Shown: positions 1 through 9,283 of the stretch, in pieces | Numbering within the stretch: the first letter of the stretch is position 1 | How the letters are laid out: every line of letters begins with the position of its first letter | Assembly (NCBI RefSeq): GCF_022345965.1 | Contig: NZ_JAKRMU010000002.1 | Location: forward strand, 1-64,000 | Direction of reading: 5' to 3' | From: Corynebacterium sp. ACRQK | Lineage (GTDB): Bacteria; Actinomycetota; Actinomycetes; Mycobacteriales; Mycobacteriaceae | DNA: 64,000 nt | Program-made: the position numbers and the translations under genes | The notes under the pieces: model-generated | What the model saw: the letters and a program-made list of their open reading frames with translations, nothing else | Database searches by the model: none | Told to the model about the DNA's origin: nothing

Positions 1-10
1 CTCGGGGGAA

Positions 11-1300
11 ATGGCGCTGGCGCAGGCGGAGGTCGTGGCCGCGGGGTGGCGAGGGGCGGGGCGGTACGCGCCCAGCCCCTCGGGAGACCTGCACCTGGGG
101 AATCTTCGGACCGCTGTACTGGCGTGGTTGTTCGCCAAGCACGAAGGGCGCGAGTTCCGGATGCGGATCGACGATATTGATGCTCAGCGCTCGTCGGAAG
201 AAAGTGCAGAACAGCAACTACTGGATCTTGCCACTATGGGGATTGGGTACGAGGGGAGGCTGTGGCGTCAACAAGAGTGCTGGTCAGAGTATGAAAAAGC
301 GCTACAGGCTCTGCGAGAGAAGGGGCTCGTGTACGAGTGCTACTGCTCGCGGAAGGACATCGCCGAGGCGGTCCGCGCGCCGCACGCCGCGCCGGGCGCG
401 TACCCGGGAACGTGCCGTGAACTGGGAGAATCGGAGCGGGCGGCCAAGCGCGCGGAGTTGGCTGCACGGGGGCGAGTGCCGGCGTTGCGGCTGCGCGCAG
501 GCGTGGACGAGTGGGAAGTGCGCGAGCGGTTCGCCGTGGGAGCGGACGGCGGAAGCGCGAGCGATGGAAGCGCCGGCGGGGTGTACCGCGGGGCGGTGGA
601 CGACATGGTGCTGCGGCGCGGCGGGAACGTACCGAAGGCGTCGGCGGGTGGCGGCGATGCTGGAGCGTCGGCTGGCGGAAATGCGGTCGCAGACGCGATG
701 GACGGAGAGGCCAGCGCGAGGGCGCAGGGCGAGCCGGTGAACCGGAACTACGCCTACAACCTGGCCGTCGTCGTCGACGATGCGCTGGCCGGGGTGGGGC
801 AGGTTGTGCGCGGGGATGACCTGCTGAGTTCCGCTCCGAGGCAGGCGTACCTGGCACACCTGCTGGGGGTTCCGCCGGTGGAGTACGTCCACGTTCCTCT
901 GGTGTTGGGGCCCGACGGGAAGCGCTTGGCGAAGCGGGACGGGGCCGTCACGCTGCGGGACTTCCCCGACGGGGCGGAAGGGATGATGCGGTGGATCGCG
1001 GAATCGCTCGGCGAAGCAGTGGACATCTCGGCGGCTGAAGCCGCGGGAGCAGCCGGGGCGGCGGCGGAATCGGGTGCGGCGGAGGCCGTCGGGGCGACCG
1101 GCACGGCGGCGGAAACGGGTGCGGTAGAAACGGCAGGCGCTGAGACAGCTGAGACAGGGGTGGCGAAGGCGGCCGGCGCGACAGGCATAGATGCGACAGC
1201 CGGGGGCATCACGCCCACCGCGCTGCTGCGAACCTTCCGGCCCGAGCTGCTGCCCCGCGAGCCCGTCACCTGGCAGCCCACGGAAACTTCAGCGAACTAG
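11..1300 (+). CDS. gluQ: Glutamyl-Q tRNA(Asp) synthetase (GluQ-RS)
   Basis: A truncated glutamyl-tRNA synthetase paralog that would activate glutamate and attach it to queuosine in tRNA(Asp). The class I HIGH-like motif HLGN follows APSPSGDL near residue 22, a zinc-site pattern CYC...YPGTC lies around residues 108-134, and KRLAKRDG is the KMSKS-like loop. The anticodon-binding domain of true GluRS is absent, as expected for the family. Two Ala/Gly-rich insertions, near residues 205-240 and 340-400, make it longer (429 aa) than the usual ~300. Only 10 bases precede the ATG, so a start further upstream outside the window cannot be excluded. It converges with the crotonase gene. Confidence 0.85.
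   Translation: MALAQAEVVAAGWRGAGRYAPSPSGDLHLGNLRTAVLAWLFAKHEGREFRMRIDDIDAQRSSEESAEQQLLDLATMGIGYEGRLWRQQECWSEYEKALQALREKGLVYECYCSRKDIAEAVRAPHAAPGAYPGTCRELGESERAAKRAELAARGRVPALRLRAGVDEWEVRERFAVGADGGSASDGSAGGVYRGAVDDMVLRRGGNVPKASAGGGDAGASAGGNAVADAMDGEASARAQGEPVNRNYAYNLAVVVDDALAGVGQVVRGDDLLSSAPRQAYLAHLLGVPPVEYVHVPLVLGPDGKRLAKRDGAVTLRDFPDGAEGMMRWIAESLGEAVDISAAEAAGAAGAAAESGAAEAVGATGTAAETGAVETAGAETAETGVAKAAGATGIDATAGGITPTALLRTFRPELLPREPVTWQPTETSAN
264..277 (+). repeat. Dispersed 14-bp word, copy 1 (one mismatch)
   Basis: Reads GGCGTCAACAAGAG. The window-wide consensus is GGCGTCANNAAGAA. This copy lies inside gluQ and encodes part of LWRQQEC. Confidence 0.5.
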
Positions 1301-1309
1301 CAGCGCGCG

Positions 1310-2140
1310 TTAGCGCACCGCGCGCCGGTGGAACTTCGGCGGGATCTTCTTCTGCGCGGCCTTCCGCGCGATCTCGGCGTTCTTGCTCACCAGCAGGCGC
1401 GCCTGGCGCAGACGCTCGCGGGCGAAAGTCCGCCGCTCGCCGGACTCCCACGTCTCGTCCACCAGCTTCTTCGCCAACGCCACCGAATCCGGTGAGCGTT
1501 CAATGATCTGCCGCGCCAGCTCCTCCGCCGCAACCAGTGGATCCTCCACGGCTCGAGCCAGGCCTAGCTCTGCGGCGCGCTCCCCGGAGAAGATCTCCCC
1601 GGTCATGGCCAGCCTTTTCACCTCGTCAATCGGCAGCAACTGCTTCAGGGACATGATCCCCGACATGTCCGGCACTAGGCCCCATTTGGCCTCCAACACT
1701 GACCAGTGGGCGTCATTGCTCGTAAACCTAAAGTCCGCACCCAGAGCGATCTGCACGCCACCGCCAAAGCAATAGCCTTCCACCGCGGCAATCACCGGGA
1801 AAGGTAGGCGACGCCACGTCCACGGCGCCTCTTGGAATGTGTTCGTGCCGCGCAGGGGGTGCGGGATGAAATGCGAAAGCATGCGCGGCGGGCTTTTCAG
1901 CGTATCTGCGAAGTCGAGGCCGGCGGAGAAGTTGCCCTCCGTGCCGGAGAGGATGACCACGCGGACGGAGCGGTCGCGGCGGAGCGTGTGTGCCGTGGAG
2001 ATCAGCTGCTGGAGCAGGTCGATCGTGAGCGAGTTCAGCTTGCGGGGGCGGTTCAAACGGACGTGGACGAGGCCGGGGATGGACTCGGAATATTCCGTGG
2101 TGACGAGCTGGTCGGTGCCGGGGGTGCTGGTATCAGTCAT
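1310..2140 (-). CDS. Enoyl-CoA hydratase/isomerase (crotonase) family protein
   Basis: A 276-aa crotonase-fold protein, likely hydrating or isomerising an acyl-CoA in lipid catabolism; the exact substrate is not readable. Family landmarks are NRPRKLNSL near the N-terminus, the oxyanion-hole segment FSAGLDF, and AAVEGYCFGGGVQIAL followed by LEAKWGLVPDMSG. The reading frame continues upstream through the tRNA gene, but the ATG at 2140 (MTDTSTPGT) gives the family-length protein. It is convergent with gluQ, with 9 bases between the stop codons. Confidence 0.85.
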   Translation of the reverse strand: MTDTSTPGTDQLVTTEYSESIPGLVHVRLNRPRKLNSLTIDLLQQLISTAHTLRRDRSVRVVILSGTEGNFSAGLDFADTLKSPPRMLSHFIPHPLRGTNTFQEAPWTWRRLPFPVIAAVEGYCFGGGVQIALGADFRFTSNDAHWSVLEAKWGLVPDMSGIMSLKQLLPIDEVKRLAMTGEIFSGERAAELGLARAVEDPLVAAEELARQIIERSPDSVALAKKLVDETWESGERRTFARERLRQARLLVSKNAEIARKAAQKKIPPKFHRRAVR

Positions 2141-2194
2141 GCCTTTCAACCTAAGGCACGGCGGGCAGCGCGGGGGTGAGATTGGGGAAAAGCA

Positions 2195-2237
2195 AAACCG
2201 GCGCCGAGATCGTTTCCAGATCACCGAGCGCCGGTTT
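2195..2237 (-). terminator. Intrinsic terminator downstream of tRNA-Ser
   Basis: A perfect 10-bp inverted repeat, AAACCGGCGC / GCGCCGGTTT, with a further pairable interior. Read on the minus strand the stem ends in TTTTGCTTTT. It sits 17 bases past the tRNA-Ser CCA end. Confidence 0.75.
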
Positions 2238-2253
2238 CTCATTATGTGAGATT

Positions 2254-2342
2254 TGGCGGAGGATGTGGGATTTGAACCCACGAGGGATGTGACTCCCGCA
2301 CGCGTTCCAGGCGTGTGACATAGGCCGCTAGTCGAATCCTCC
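2254..2342 (-). tRNA. tRNA-Ser (anticodon GGA)
   Basis: An 89-nt minus-strand tRNA including an encoded CCA. The acceptor arms GGAGGAT / ATCCTCC pair perfectly, the T loop reads GGTTCAAATCC, and a long class II variable arm is present. The anticodon loop CTGGAAC carries GGA, which reads UCC/UCU serine codons. Confidence 0.95.
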
Positions 2343-2502
2343 ATGTCGAACGGCAAAACACACGGAAAAGCCGTGGCTTCGACGTACTCATGAAAGGGTA
2401 CACAACGCTGCCTTTAGATTCCAAATCCGGTGCTAGGGGTTGGAAAGTGGGCGTCGATAAATAAGAAGGAACGAGCCTTTGGAACAACGAGCGCGCGTGG
2501 GC

Positions 2503-2508
2503 TAGTAT
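2503..2508 (+). promoter_or_regulatory. Candidate -10 element of the SRP RNA gene
   Basis: TAGTAT lies about 7 bases before the predicted 5' end of the SRP RNA, and TGGAAC 17 bases upstream is a weak -35. Inferred from position and the TANNNT consensus. Confidence 0.45.
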
Positions 2509-2515
2509 GGGCAAC

Positions 2516-2609
2516 GGATTCCGCGCGGCGTGTATCTTGTGAACTCCCCCAGGGCAGGAATGCAGCAAGGGTCAACGAGCTCTGACGGGTGCGCGGGGTC
2601 CCCTTTTTT
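2516..2609 (+). ncRNA. ffs: Signal recognition particle RNA, small (4.5S-like) type
   Basis: RNA component of the SRP, which binds Ffh and targets nascent membrane proteins. The conserved apical domain is visible as GGGCAGGAATGCAGCAAGG, with GGAA tetraloop flanked by GCA/TGC and the AGCA asymmetric loop. The 5' segment GGATTCCGCGC pairs with the 3' segment GCGCGGGGTCC using G-U pairs, which sets both ends, and TTTTTT follows directly as a terminator. Ends are estimated to within a few bases. Confidence 0.9.
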
Positions 2610-2647
2610 ATGCCCAAACGTGGGGGCCGGGGCGGGGCTGCGCGGGG

Positions 2648-3691
2648 CTATAGCCAGTTCTTGCGCTTAAACCACCACCACATCAGCAGGATCACCGCAA
2701 GATTCAACAGTAGGCAGTAGTAATAGCCGTACTCCCAGTGCAGCTCTGGCATGTTGTCGAAGTTCATGCCGTACACGCCCGCGATCATCGTCGGCGGCGC
2801 GGCCATACCTATGATTGACGAGATCGTGCGCATGTCTTGGTTCTGACGCAGCGAAATGATCGCCGAGCTGGCCTGAATAAGGGAACTCAGGCGCTCGTCG
2901 AAAGAGTCGATCTTGTCCTTGGCCAGCATCGCGTGATCCAAGACATCGCGGAAAAACGCCCTGACGTGCTTGGTCGTTAGGTCCTTGTGATTATCGATCA
3001 GCGCGCGCAGCGCCGGGATTAGCGGGCCGATGGCGTGGCGCATCTCCAGGATCTCGCGCTTCAGGGTGTAGATATTCTCGATGTTCGTCTCGGCGCGGAG
3101 GGTGAAAACCTCCTCTTCCAGACTGTCCACACGGTCTTCCAGCGCTTCGGAAATACGGGTGTACTCGTCGACCAGGTAGTCCGTGATGGCCCACGCGATG
3201 GCCATCGGACCTGCGCTGCGCAGCTCGGGTGCCTGGTGCAGGCGGGCTTCCGGGTCGGGCAGCTCCGTATCGTGGGCAATCACGATGATGAACTTCTGGC
3301 TGATGACCATCTGTACCTCACCGGTTTGGATGAGGTCGCGCCGGTCTATGAGGTCCTTGTTGCCCGCGTACTGCACGGAGCGGACAACCTTGAACAGCTG
3401 ATTTTCGTAGCGCTCCAGCTTGGCACGCTGGTGGGCGGTCACGGCATCCTCGACGATGAGCTCGTCGACGTCGTAGCACTTCGCCACCTTCAGCATCTGA
3501 TCTTCCGAAGGCTCTTCCAAGGTGACCAGTACGAAGTTGCTCTTGCTTGGGGCGGCTAGCTCCTTGATCTCCTTCAGCGCGGTGGCGTAGTTCGCTTGGC
3601 CGGGGGATTGCTTGCCCTCGATATAAAGGCGGCACTCCCGGATGGCGCGTTCGACGGGAACCCGGACTCGGTTGGGTTCGGTTTTTGCCAT
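2648..3691 (-). CDS. corA: CorA-type magnesium/cobalt transporter
   Basis: A 347-aa CorA family channel for Mg2+ uptake. A long acidic and coiled-coil cytoplasmic N-terminal domain precedes two C-terminal membrane helices. The selectivity signature GMN occurs in AGVYGMNFDNMPELHW between the helices, and the C-terminus is the basic FKRKNWL. The gene is divergent from aspT across a 210-bp intergenic region. No M-box-like leader was recognised. Confidence 0.93.
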   Translation of the reverse strand: MAKTEPNRVRVPVERAIRECRLYIEGKQSPGQANYATALKEIKELAAPSKSNFVLVTLEEPSEDQMLKVAKCYDVDELIVEDAVTAHQRAKLERYENQLFKVVRSVQYAGNKDLIDRRDLIQTGEVQMVISQKFIIVIAHDTELPDPEARLHQAPELRSAGPMAIAWAITDYLVDEYTRISEALEDRVDSLEEEVFTLRAETNIENIYTLKREILEMRHAIGPLIPALRALIDNHKDLTTKHVRAFFRDVLDHAMLAKDKIDSFDERLSSLIQASSAIISLRQNQDMRTISSIIGMAAPPTMIAGVYGMNFDNMPELHWEYGYYYCLLLNLAVILLMWWWFKRKNWL

Positions 3692-3901
3692 AGTGGATCC
3701 TTTCCAACTATTTCAACTACATCCGGCGAGATCTGACGCACGGTGACTCAATGCAAACTCTATGCACCATAGCCCGCCAGTGTGCGACAAGCTGCGTGGG
3801 TGCGCTCTGGCGGGGGCGGTGTCCGGCGTGTCCGTTAGACTGGCAAAGGTAAGCCACACCGAGGGTGAACCCCAGCACGCCACAAGCGGGAGAGAATTTA
3901 C

Positions 3902-5185
3902 ATGAAGATCGAAAACGTAAACGCAGAGCTCCTCCTCAGCATGAAGGAGGACGTCCGCCAGGCCTACGAAGAGCTGCACTCCAAGGGCCTCAACCTGGAC
4001 CTTACGCGCGGTAAGCCTTCGGCCGAGCAGCTGGATTTCTCGGTGGATCTGCTGAGCCTTCCGGGCGAGAACTTCACCTCGCCCTCCGGAGTGGATGTGC
4101 GCAACTACGGCGGTGGTGTCGGCCTGACGGAGATCCGCCAGCTGTGGGCGGACGTTCTGGGCCTGCCGGTGGATAACGTCATCGCCGGCGATGCCTCCAG
4201 CCTGAACATCATGTTCGACCTGATCAACTGGGCCTACACGTTTGGCACCAACGATTCCGAGCGTCCCTGGTCGGCGGAGGAGAAGCTGAAGTGGATCTGC
4301 CCCGTGCCGGGCTACGACCGCCACCACTCCATCACCGAGTTGTTCGGTTTCGAGATGCTGACCGTCGACATGACCGACGAAGGTCCGGATATGGATCAGG
4401 TGCGCGAGCTGGCGAAGGACCCGGCCGTGAAGGGCATGTGGGCTGTGCCGATGTTCGCTAACCCGACGGGCGTGACCTTCTCTCAGCAGACCGCCGAGGC
4501 CCTGGCTGCTATGGAAACCGGTGCGCCGGACTTCCGCATCGTGTGGGATAACGCCTACGCGGTCCACACCCTGACCGACGAGTTCCCGGAGATCATCAAC
4601 ATCCTGGACGTCGCCGAGAAGGCGGGCAACCCGAACCGTTTCTGGGCCATGTCCTCCACCTCCAAGATCACTTTCGCGGGCGCTGGCCTGGCCTTCTTCG
4701 CCTCCTCCACGGAGAACCTGGAGTGGTACAAGAAGATCGCCAACGTGCGTGGTATTGGACCGAACAAGGTCAACCAGCTTGCTCACCTGCAGTACCTGAA
4801 GGATGCCGAGGGCGTGCGCAACCTCATGCGTAAGCACGCGGGTTCCCTGGGGCCGAAGTTCACCCGCGTGGTGGAGATCCTGCAGCGCCGCCTGGGCGAC
4901 CTCAACGTTGCCGAGTGGACCGTCCCGGAGGGCGGCTACTTCATCTCCGTGAACCTGCTGGACGGCACCGCTGGCCGCGTGGTGGAGCTGGCGAAGAAGG
5001 CCGGCGTGGCTCTGACCGCTGCGGGCTCGACCTACCCGCTGAAGCAGGATCCGAACGACCGCAACCTGCGCCTGGCTCCTTCCATGCCGACGATCGAGCA
5101 GCTGGAGGTCGCCATGGACGGCTTCGCCACCTGCGTTCTCTACGCCGCGATCGAGATGGTCGAGCACGACGCGGGCCAGCGCTAA
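3902..5185 (+). CDS. aspT: Aspartate aminotransferase, AspT (class Ib-like) type
   Basis: A PLP-dependent transaminase of 427 aa that interconverts oxaloacetate/glutamate and aspartate/2-oxoglutarate, feeding lysC and asd further along. The Schiff-base lysine is K255 in SSTSKITFAG. WDNAYAVHTL carries the PLP-phenol contacts, and FANPTG is the substrate/cofactor asparagine segment. It matches the corynebacterial AspT that lies upstream of dnaX. GGGAGAG seven bases before the ATG is the ribosome site. TAGACT at 3836-3841 is a possible -10. The stop codon lies in a perfect 11-bp tandem duplication. Confidence 0.93.
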   Translation: MKIENVNAELLLSMKEDVRQAYEELHSKGLNLDLTRGKPSAEQLDFSVDLLSLPGENFTSPSGVDVRNYGGGVGLTEIRQLWADVLGLPVDNVIAGDASSLNIMFDLINWAYTFGTNDSERPWSAEEKLKWICPVPGYDRHHSITELFGFEMLTVDMTDEGPDMDQVRELAKDPAVKGMWAVPMFANPTGVTFSQQTAEALAAMETGAPDFRIVWDNAYAVHTLTDEFPEIINILDVAEKAGNPNRFWAMSSTSKITFAGAGLAFFASSTENLEWYKKIANVRGIGPNKVNQLAHLQYLKDAEGVRNLMRKHAGSLGPKFTRVVEILQRRLGDLNVAEWTVPEGGYFISVNLLDGTAGRVVELAKKAGVALTAAGSTYPLKQDPNDRNLRLAPSMPTIEQLEVAMDGFATCVLYAAIEMVEHDAGQR

Positions 5186-5198
5186 CCCAGCGCTAACC
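5177..5198. repeat. 11-bp perfect tandem duplication at the aspT stop codon
   Basis: CAGCGCTAACC is repeated twice head to tail. The TAA of the first copy is the aspT stop; the second copy is non-coding. Confidence 0.9.
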
Positions 5199-5229
5199 AG
5201 CACCTTCAAACAGCAAGCAGGAGGCCACC

Positions 5230-5937
5230 ATCAACACCGACGAAACACTGGTCTGGGTTCAGGGGCTACTCCCTGGCGAGCCGACCGTCGCACGCCGCAA
5301 GGTCGCCGATTCCTTCCCCGAGTTCGCTGTCGCCGAGGTGTTTCTTGGTGACGCCCCCTCGTCCCAGAACGGCACACCCCAGGAGGGCGACGACGCTTCC
5401 CAGGAGGGCGACGGCGAGCCCGTGCTGGCCGAGACGGTTGCCATGACCATCGACGCCGGGCGCATGGAATCCGGCCTGCAGACGGAAGACGGCTCCGACC
5501 TGCGCGTGGAGCTGCTAACCGTCGTCAGCGGACACGACGATACCGCCGCCGACCTGTTGGCCCACGCCGCGACGATGATCTCCCAGGACCCTGGCCACTG
5601 GCCGCCGCAGCCCGGCACAATGCTGCCGGATGTTGTGCAGCAGATGGATGCCGATGCCGAGCGGAAGATCACCGCCCGCAACGGCCTGCTGGTGGTTCCC
5701 TACGTGTGGGACGAGGGCGTGCCGCACGTCCACGAGGTCACTTCCGAGGGCGCGGGCCGCCACTCGAAGGAAGGCGAGACCGACGTGGAGTTCACCCACC
5801 CGGGTCGGCTGACCATCGTCGCGCAGCTGGTGATGCTGACGGACGAGGAGCTTGCGCTCGCGCAGACGGCCGGTGTGGCCGCGGTGCAGGAGCGGCTGGT
5901 GCGTGAGGGCGTCAATATCAACGACATATGGCGCTAG
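5230..5937 (+). CDS. Conserved hypothetical protein, probable ATC start
   Basis: Unknown function; a soluble protein between aspT and dnaX, the position of a conserved hypothetical in C. glutamicum. The first ATG/GTG/TTG in frame is GTG 5338, but the frame is open and protein-like from 5230 (INTDETLVWVQGLLPGEPT). A strong AGGAGG at 5219-5224 lies exactly five bases before ATC 5230, and no ATG, GTG or TTG occurs in between. I therefore place the start at ATC, giving 235 aa rather than 199. The tail ERLVREGVNINDIWR ends just before dnaX. An ATG lost to mutation, with initiation at AUC, is the simplest reading; a sequencing error is the alternative. Confidence 0.7.
   Translation: MNTDETLVWVQGLLPGEPTVARRKVADSFPEFAVAEVFLGDAPSSQNGTPQEGDDASQEGDGEPVLAETVAMTIDAGRMESGLQTEDGSDLRVELLTVVSGHDDTAADLLAHAATMISQDPGHWPPQPGTMLPDVVQQMDADAERKITARNGLLVVPYVWDEGVPHVHEVTSEGAGRHSKEGETDVEFTHPGRLTIVAQLVMLTDEELALAQTAGVAAVQERLVREGVNINDIWR
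5342..5355 (-). repeat. Dispersed 14-bp word, copy 2 (exact)
   Basis: Minus-strand GGCGTCACCAAGAA, matching GGCGTCANNAAGAA. It lies in the hypothetical gene after aspT and encodes FLGDA on the plus strand. Confidence 0.7.
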
Positions 5938-5980
5938 GCGACCGCAACGGGTCGTCTTAGGCGGAATGTAGGGTAGGTTC

Positions 5981-8821
5981 GTGGCACTTTATAGGAAATA
6001 TCGTCCGGCGACGTTTGCCGAGGTCGTGGGGCAATCCCACGTGACCGAGCCGTTGTCGGTGGCGCTGGATAGCGGGCGGATCAACCACGCATACCTGTTT
6101 TCCGGGCCGCGCGGCTGCGGTAAGACGTCGTCGGCGCGCATCCTGGCCCGCTCACTGAACTGTGTGGAAGGGCCGACGTCCACGCCCTGCGGAAAGTGCG
6201 AATCCTGCGTGTCGCTAGCGCCCGGCGGGCCGGGGAACCTGGATGTGACGGAGCTGGACGCAGCCACGCACAACGGCGTGGACGACATGCGCGAGCTGCG
6301 CGAACGCGCCTTCTACGCGCCTGCGGAATCGCGCTACCGGGTGTTCATTATCGACGAGGCGCACATGATCTCCACGGCGGGCTTCAACGCCCTGCTGAAG
6401 ATCGTGGAGGAGCCGCCGGAGCACCTGATCTTCATCTTCGCCACGACGGAGCCGGAGAAGCTGCTGCAGACGATCCGTTCCCGAACCCACAACTACCCAT
6501 TCCGCTTGCTGGCGCCGCCGGATATGCGTGGGCTGCTGGAATCGGTGGTGTCCGGCGAAGGCGTGCCGGTGGAGGGAGCGGTGTATCCGCTGGTGATTCG
6601 CGCGGGCGGCGGTTCGCCGCGTGATTCGCTGTCGATCATGGATCAGCTGCTGGCCGGTGCTGGCCCGGAGGGCGTGACGTACAACCGCGCACTGGCTCTG
6701 CTGGGTGTGACGGATTCCACCCTAATCGACCGTGCCGTGGATGCGCTGGCAGAGCACGATTCCGCCGCACTGTTCGCAGTGGTCGACGAGGTGATTGATG
6801 CGGGGTACGACCCGCGCCGCTTCAGTGAGGATCTGCTGGACCGCTTCCGCGACCTGCTAGTGGTGCAGGCCGTGCCGGATGCGTTTGAACGCGGGCTGGT
6901 GAACGCCCCTGCGGACTCGCGCGATGTGCTGCGCGAGCAGGCGGAGAAGATGGGGCAGGCGACGCTGACCCGCTGCGCATCCCTGGTGAACGAGGGGCTG
7001 GCGCAGATGCGTGGCGCCACGGCACCGCGACTTTTGCTGGAGATCCTGTGCGCACGCATGGCGCTGCCCGCCGCCGGCATGACGGTGGAGGCGCTGGCGC
7101 AGCGTGTGGAGGCCCTGGAGAAGGGGCATGGCGGGATTGGCGGTAGCGGTGCCGGCTCGAGTGCGGGCGCGGGTGCAGGTGCTGGCACGGGAGCTGGCAC
7201 GGGCGTGCGCGGCAGCCGGGCGGAGATGTTCGCCCGGCGCAGGAAGGCTGCGCAGGACGCAACGCAGCAGCCTGCATCGGCGCAGTCGGAACCTGCACGG
7301 CCTGAACCGGCGCGCCCTGAACCGGCGCAGTCTGCAGAGAAGGCGCGGGAGCAAACACCGCCAGCAGGCCAGATGCCAGCTGCGGAGCAGCCCCCGGCTC
7401 AGCCCGCCGAGTCCTCCGAACCGGTAGCGGCGGAAGCCTCCCCGGCGCCGAAGGCACCGCAGGAGACCACAAAGGAGGCAGTACCGGAGACACCGGCTGA
7501 GGTGGAGCATGAGTCGGCACAGCAAACCGCGCAGGAGTCTCCGGCCATTGCCGAAGCGCGCCGGGCGCGCGACATCATGCAGCGCCACCGTCAGGCCAGC
7601 GCTGCGGCGGAAGCTTCGGCGGATGAGCCCGCCGCGATTGATTCGGATTCCTGGGCACGCATCATGGATGCCGTCCACGAATTGGATCTCAGCGCTTGGA
7701 TCGCCCTCCGAGGCGCCGCACCGCGCGCATCCCAGCCCACTCCGGGCGAGATCCACGTTGACCACCACACCGGCTCACTAGCACGGCTGGTCAACGGGGC
7801 GAAGAACGCGGAAGCCTATTCGCAGGCTATCCAGAACGTCACGGGAAGTCCCGCCCGCATCGTCGTCTATGTCGGCGACGAAGTTGTCGGCGCCGGAGCC
7901 GCCGGAAGCGGCGGAGCTACCGGAGCTGCCGAGCCTGCAGGAGGCGATGAGCCGGGAAAAGCTGAACCGGCGGCGGCACAGCCCTCCGCCGGTGAGGGAC
8001 AAACACCAGCCTCCACACCGGTGAACCCTGTGCCAGCGGAAACCCCAATGGACGCAGCGGCCTCCCGCAGCGCAGCTAGCAGCGCCCTGGAGCGCGCCCG
8101 CGCGATGGAAGAAGCGATGCGCAAGGCCTCGCACTCCCACCGCAACGCAGGTGCAGCGGCGGGCACCGCTGGAGCGGCCGGTGCAGCGGGTGCCGCTGCT
8201 GGCAGCCAGGGCGCGGCAGGCACTGGTGCCGGGACTGCATCCAATTCGAGTGAAACTGCTCCGCAGGAAGACCCGAACTCCGGCTGGCGCGCCCGCGCCG
8301 AACGAGCTAAGGCCCGCAAGAAATACAACATGGAAAACGGCTTCAACGGCGTTCCCCTGCCTGACGAGCCGCCAGTTGATGCCTACGGAGACGCACCCGT
8401 CGATACCTGGGACGACAGCGCGGCCGCTAACGCCGCCGTCGACCCAACTGCAGCCGACCCAGCCGCCGACGCGCCTCTGCCGCCTGAGCCCTCCGACCCG
8501 TCGGCTTCCGATCAGCCTGGACCTTCTGTGCAGCCTGGACAGCCAGCACAGTTTGGACAGCCTGGGCCCACCGTGCTGCCTGCGGCATCTGGACCGTCCG
8601 CGCGGGCGGAAGGACTCCAATCCCGAGCCGCGAACCGCCAGCCCCACGCGGGGGCGGGTGCTGCTGAGGACGAGGGGGCGTCACAAAGAACAGAACAAAG
8701 AGAACGCGACGAGCTACTCGCCGACTTAGAGAGCGCACCCGGCCAGCGCGACCACCGCACGCCACTGGAAATCGCAGGTGAACTGATCGAAAAGAGTCTC
8801 GGCGCGGAGAGAGTTCGCTAA
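5981..8821 (+). CDS. dnaX: DNA polymerase III subunits gamma/tau
   Basis: The clamp-loader ATPase of the replicative polymerase. The Walker A motif GPRGCGKTSS is at residues 42-50, a four-cysteine zinc module (CVEGPTSTPCGKCESC) follows, and IIDEAHM is Walker B. SRTHNYPFR is the arginine-finger/sensor region. From about residue 380 the protein becomes Ala/Pro/Glu- and Ala/Gly-rich, and it reaches 946 aa, longer than other DnaX proteins I know. A folded tau-like segment near 550-630 lies between low-complexity tracts. GTG start preceded by TAGGGTAGG. No clear slippery heptamer for gamma formation was found. Confidence 0.95.
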   Translation: MALYRKYRPATFAEVVGQSHVTEPLSVALDSGRINHAYLFSGPRGCGKTSSARILARSLNCVEGPTSTPCGKCESCVSLAPGGPGNLDVTELDAATHNGVDDMRELRERAFYAPAESRYRVFIIDEAHMISTAGFNALLKIVEEPPEHLIFIFATTEPEKLLQTIRSRTHNYPFRLLAPPDMRGLLESVVSGEGVPVEGAVYPLVIRAGGGSPRDSLSIMDQLLAGAGPEGVTYNRALALLGVTDSTLIDRAVDALAEHDSAALFAVVDEVIDAGYDPRRFSEDLLDRFRDLLVVQAVPDAFERGLVNAPADSRDVLREQAEKMGQATLTRCASLVNEGLAQMRGATAPRLLLEILCARMALPAAGMTVEALAQRVEALEKGHGGIGGSGAGSSAGAGAGAGTGAGTGVRGSRAEMFARRRKAAQDATQQPASAQSEPARPEPARPEPAQSAEKAREQTPPAGQMPAAEQPPAQPAESSEPVAAEASPAPKAPQETTKEAVPETPAEVEHESAQQTAQESPAIAEARRARDIMQRHRQASAAAEASADEPAAIDSDSWARIMDAVHELDLSAWIALRGAAPRASQPTPGEIHVDHHTGSLARLVNGAKNAEAYSQAIQNVTGSPARIVVYVGDEVVGAGAAGSGGATGAAEPAGGDEPGKAEPAAAQPSAGEGQTPASTPVNPVPAETPMDAAASRSAASSALERARAMEEAMRKASHSHRNAGAAAGTAGAAGAAGAAAGSQGAAGTGAGTASNSSETAPQEDPNSGWRARAERAKARKKYNMENGFNGVPLPDEPPVDAYGDAPVDTWDDSAAANAAVDPTAADPAADAPLPPEPSDPSASDQPGPSVQPGQPAQFGQPGPTVLPAASGPSARAEGLQSRAANRQPHAGAGAAEDEGASQRTEQRERDELLADLESAPGQRDHRTPLEIAGELIEKSLGAERVR
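8677..8690 (+). repeat. Dispersed 14-bp word, copy 3 (exact)
   Basis: GGCGTCACAAAGAA in the low-complexity 3' end of dnaX, encoding ASQR. Confidence 0.7.
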
Positions 8822-8938
8822 GCGTGAACACAACCATCCGCACACGCGAAGGTGCCTAACACGCCTGTCCGGGCCGACCGGTACAGTTGTGGAAGAACTA
8901 AAACCCAAGCACGAAAAAACCGACGAAAGGTAAACAGA

Positions 8939-9253
8939 ATGAGCCAGCCAGACATGAACCAGCTGATGCAGCAGGCCCAGCAGATGCAGGCGCAGCTGCA
9001 GGAAGCACAGCGCGAAATCGCCGCCTCCACCGTCAAGGGCGAGGCAGGCAACGGCCTGGTCACCATTTCCGTCGCAGGCTCCGGCGAGGTCACCGACATG
9101 GAGATCGACCCGAAGATCGTCGACCCCGAAGACATCGACACCCTGAAGGACCTGCTGCTCGGCGCGTTCAAGGACGCCAACCAGAAGCTGCAGACTCTCG
9201 CCGAGGAGAAGATGGGGCCGCTATCCCAGGGCATGAGCGGCCTGGGCTTCTAA
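8939..9253 (+). CDS. YbaB/EbfC family nucleoid-associated protein
   Basis: A 104-aa small DNA-binding protein whose family members form dimers and bind nucleoid DNA. The N-terminus MSQPDMNQLMQQAQQMQAQL is the typical Gln-rich helix, and VKGEAGNGLVTISVAGSGEV is the family core. The reading frame extends 29 codons upstream, but the ATG at 8939 has a GAAAGG ribosome site and gives the family N-terminus. It is 30 bases upstream of recR, a conserved pairing in bacteria. Confidence 0.92.
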   Translation: MSQPDMNQLMQQAQQMQAQLQEAQREIAASTVKGEAGNGLVTISVAGSGEVTDMEIDPKIVDPEDIDTLKDLLLGAFKDANQKLQTLAEEKMGPLSQGMSGLGF

Positions 9254-9283
9254 GCCTTCTAAGAACTCCAAAGAGAGATCTAG

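Noticed and set aside
3713..5209. 498-codon minus-strand ORF opposite aspT
   Set aside because: Antisense shadow of a clear aminotransferase gene in GC-rich DNA; no motif and no ribosome site.
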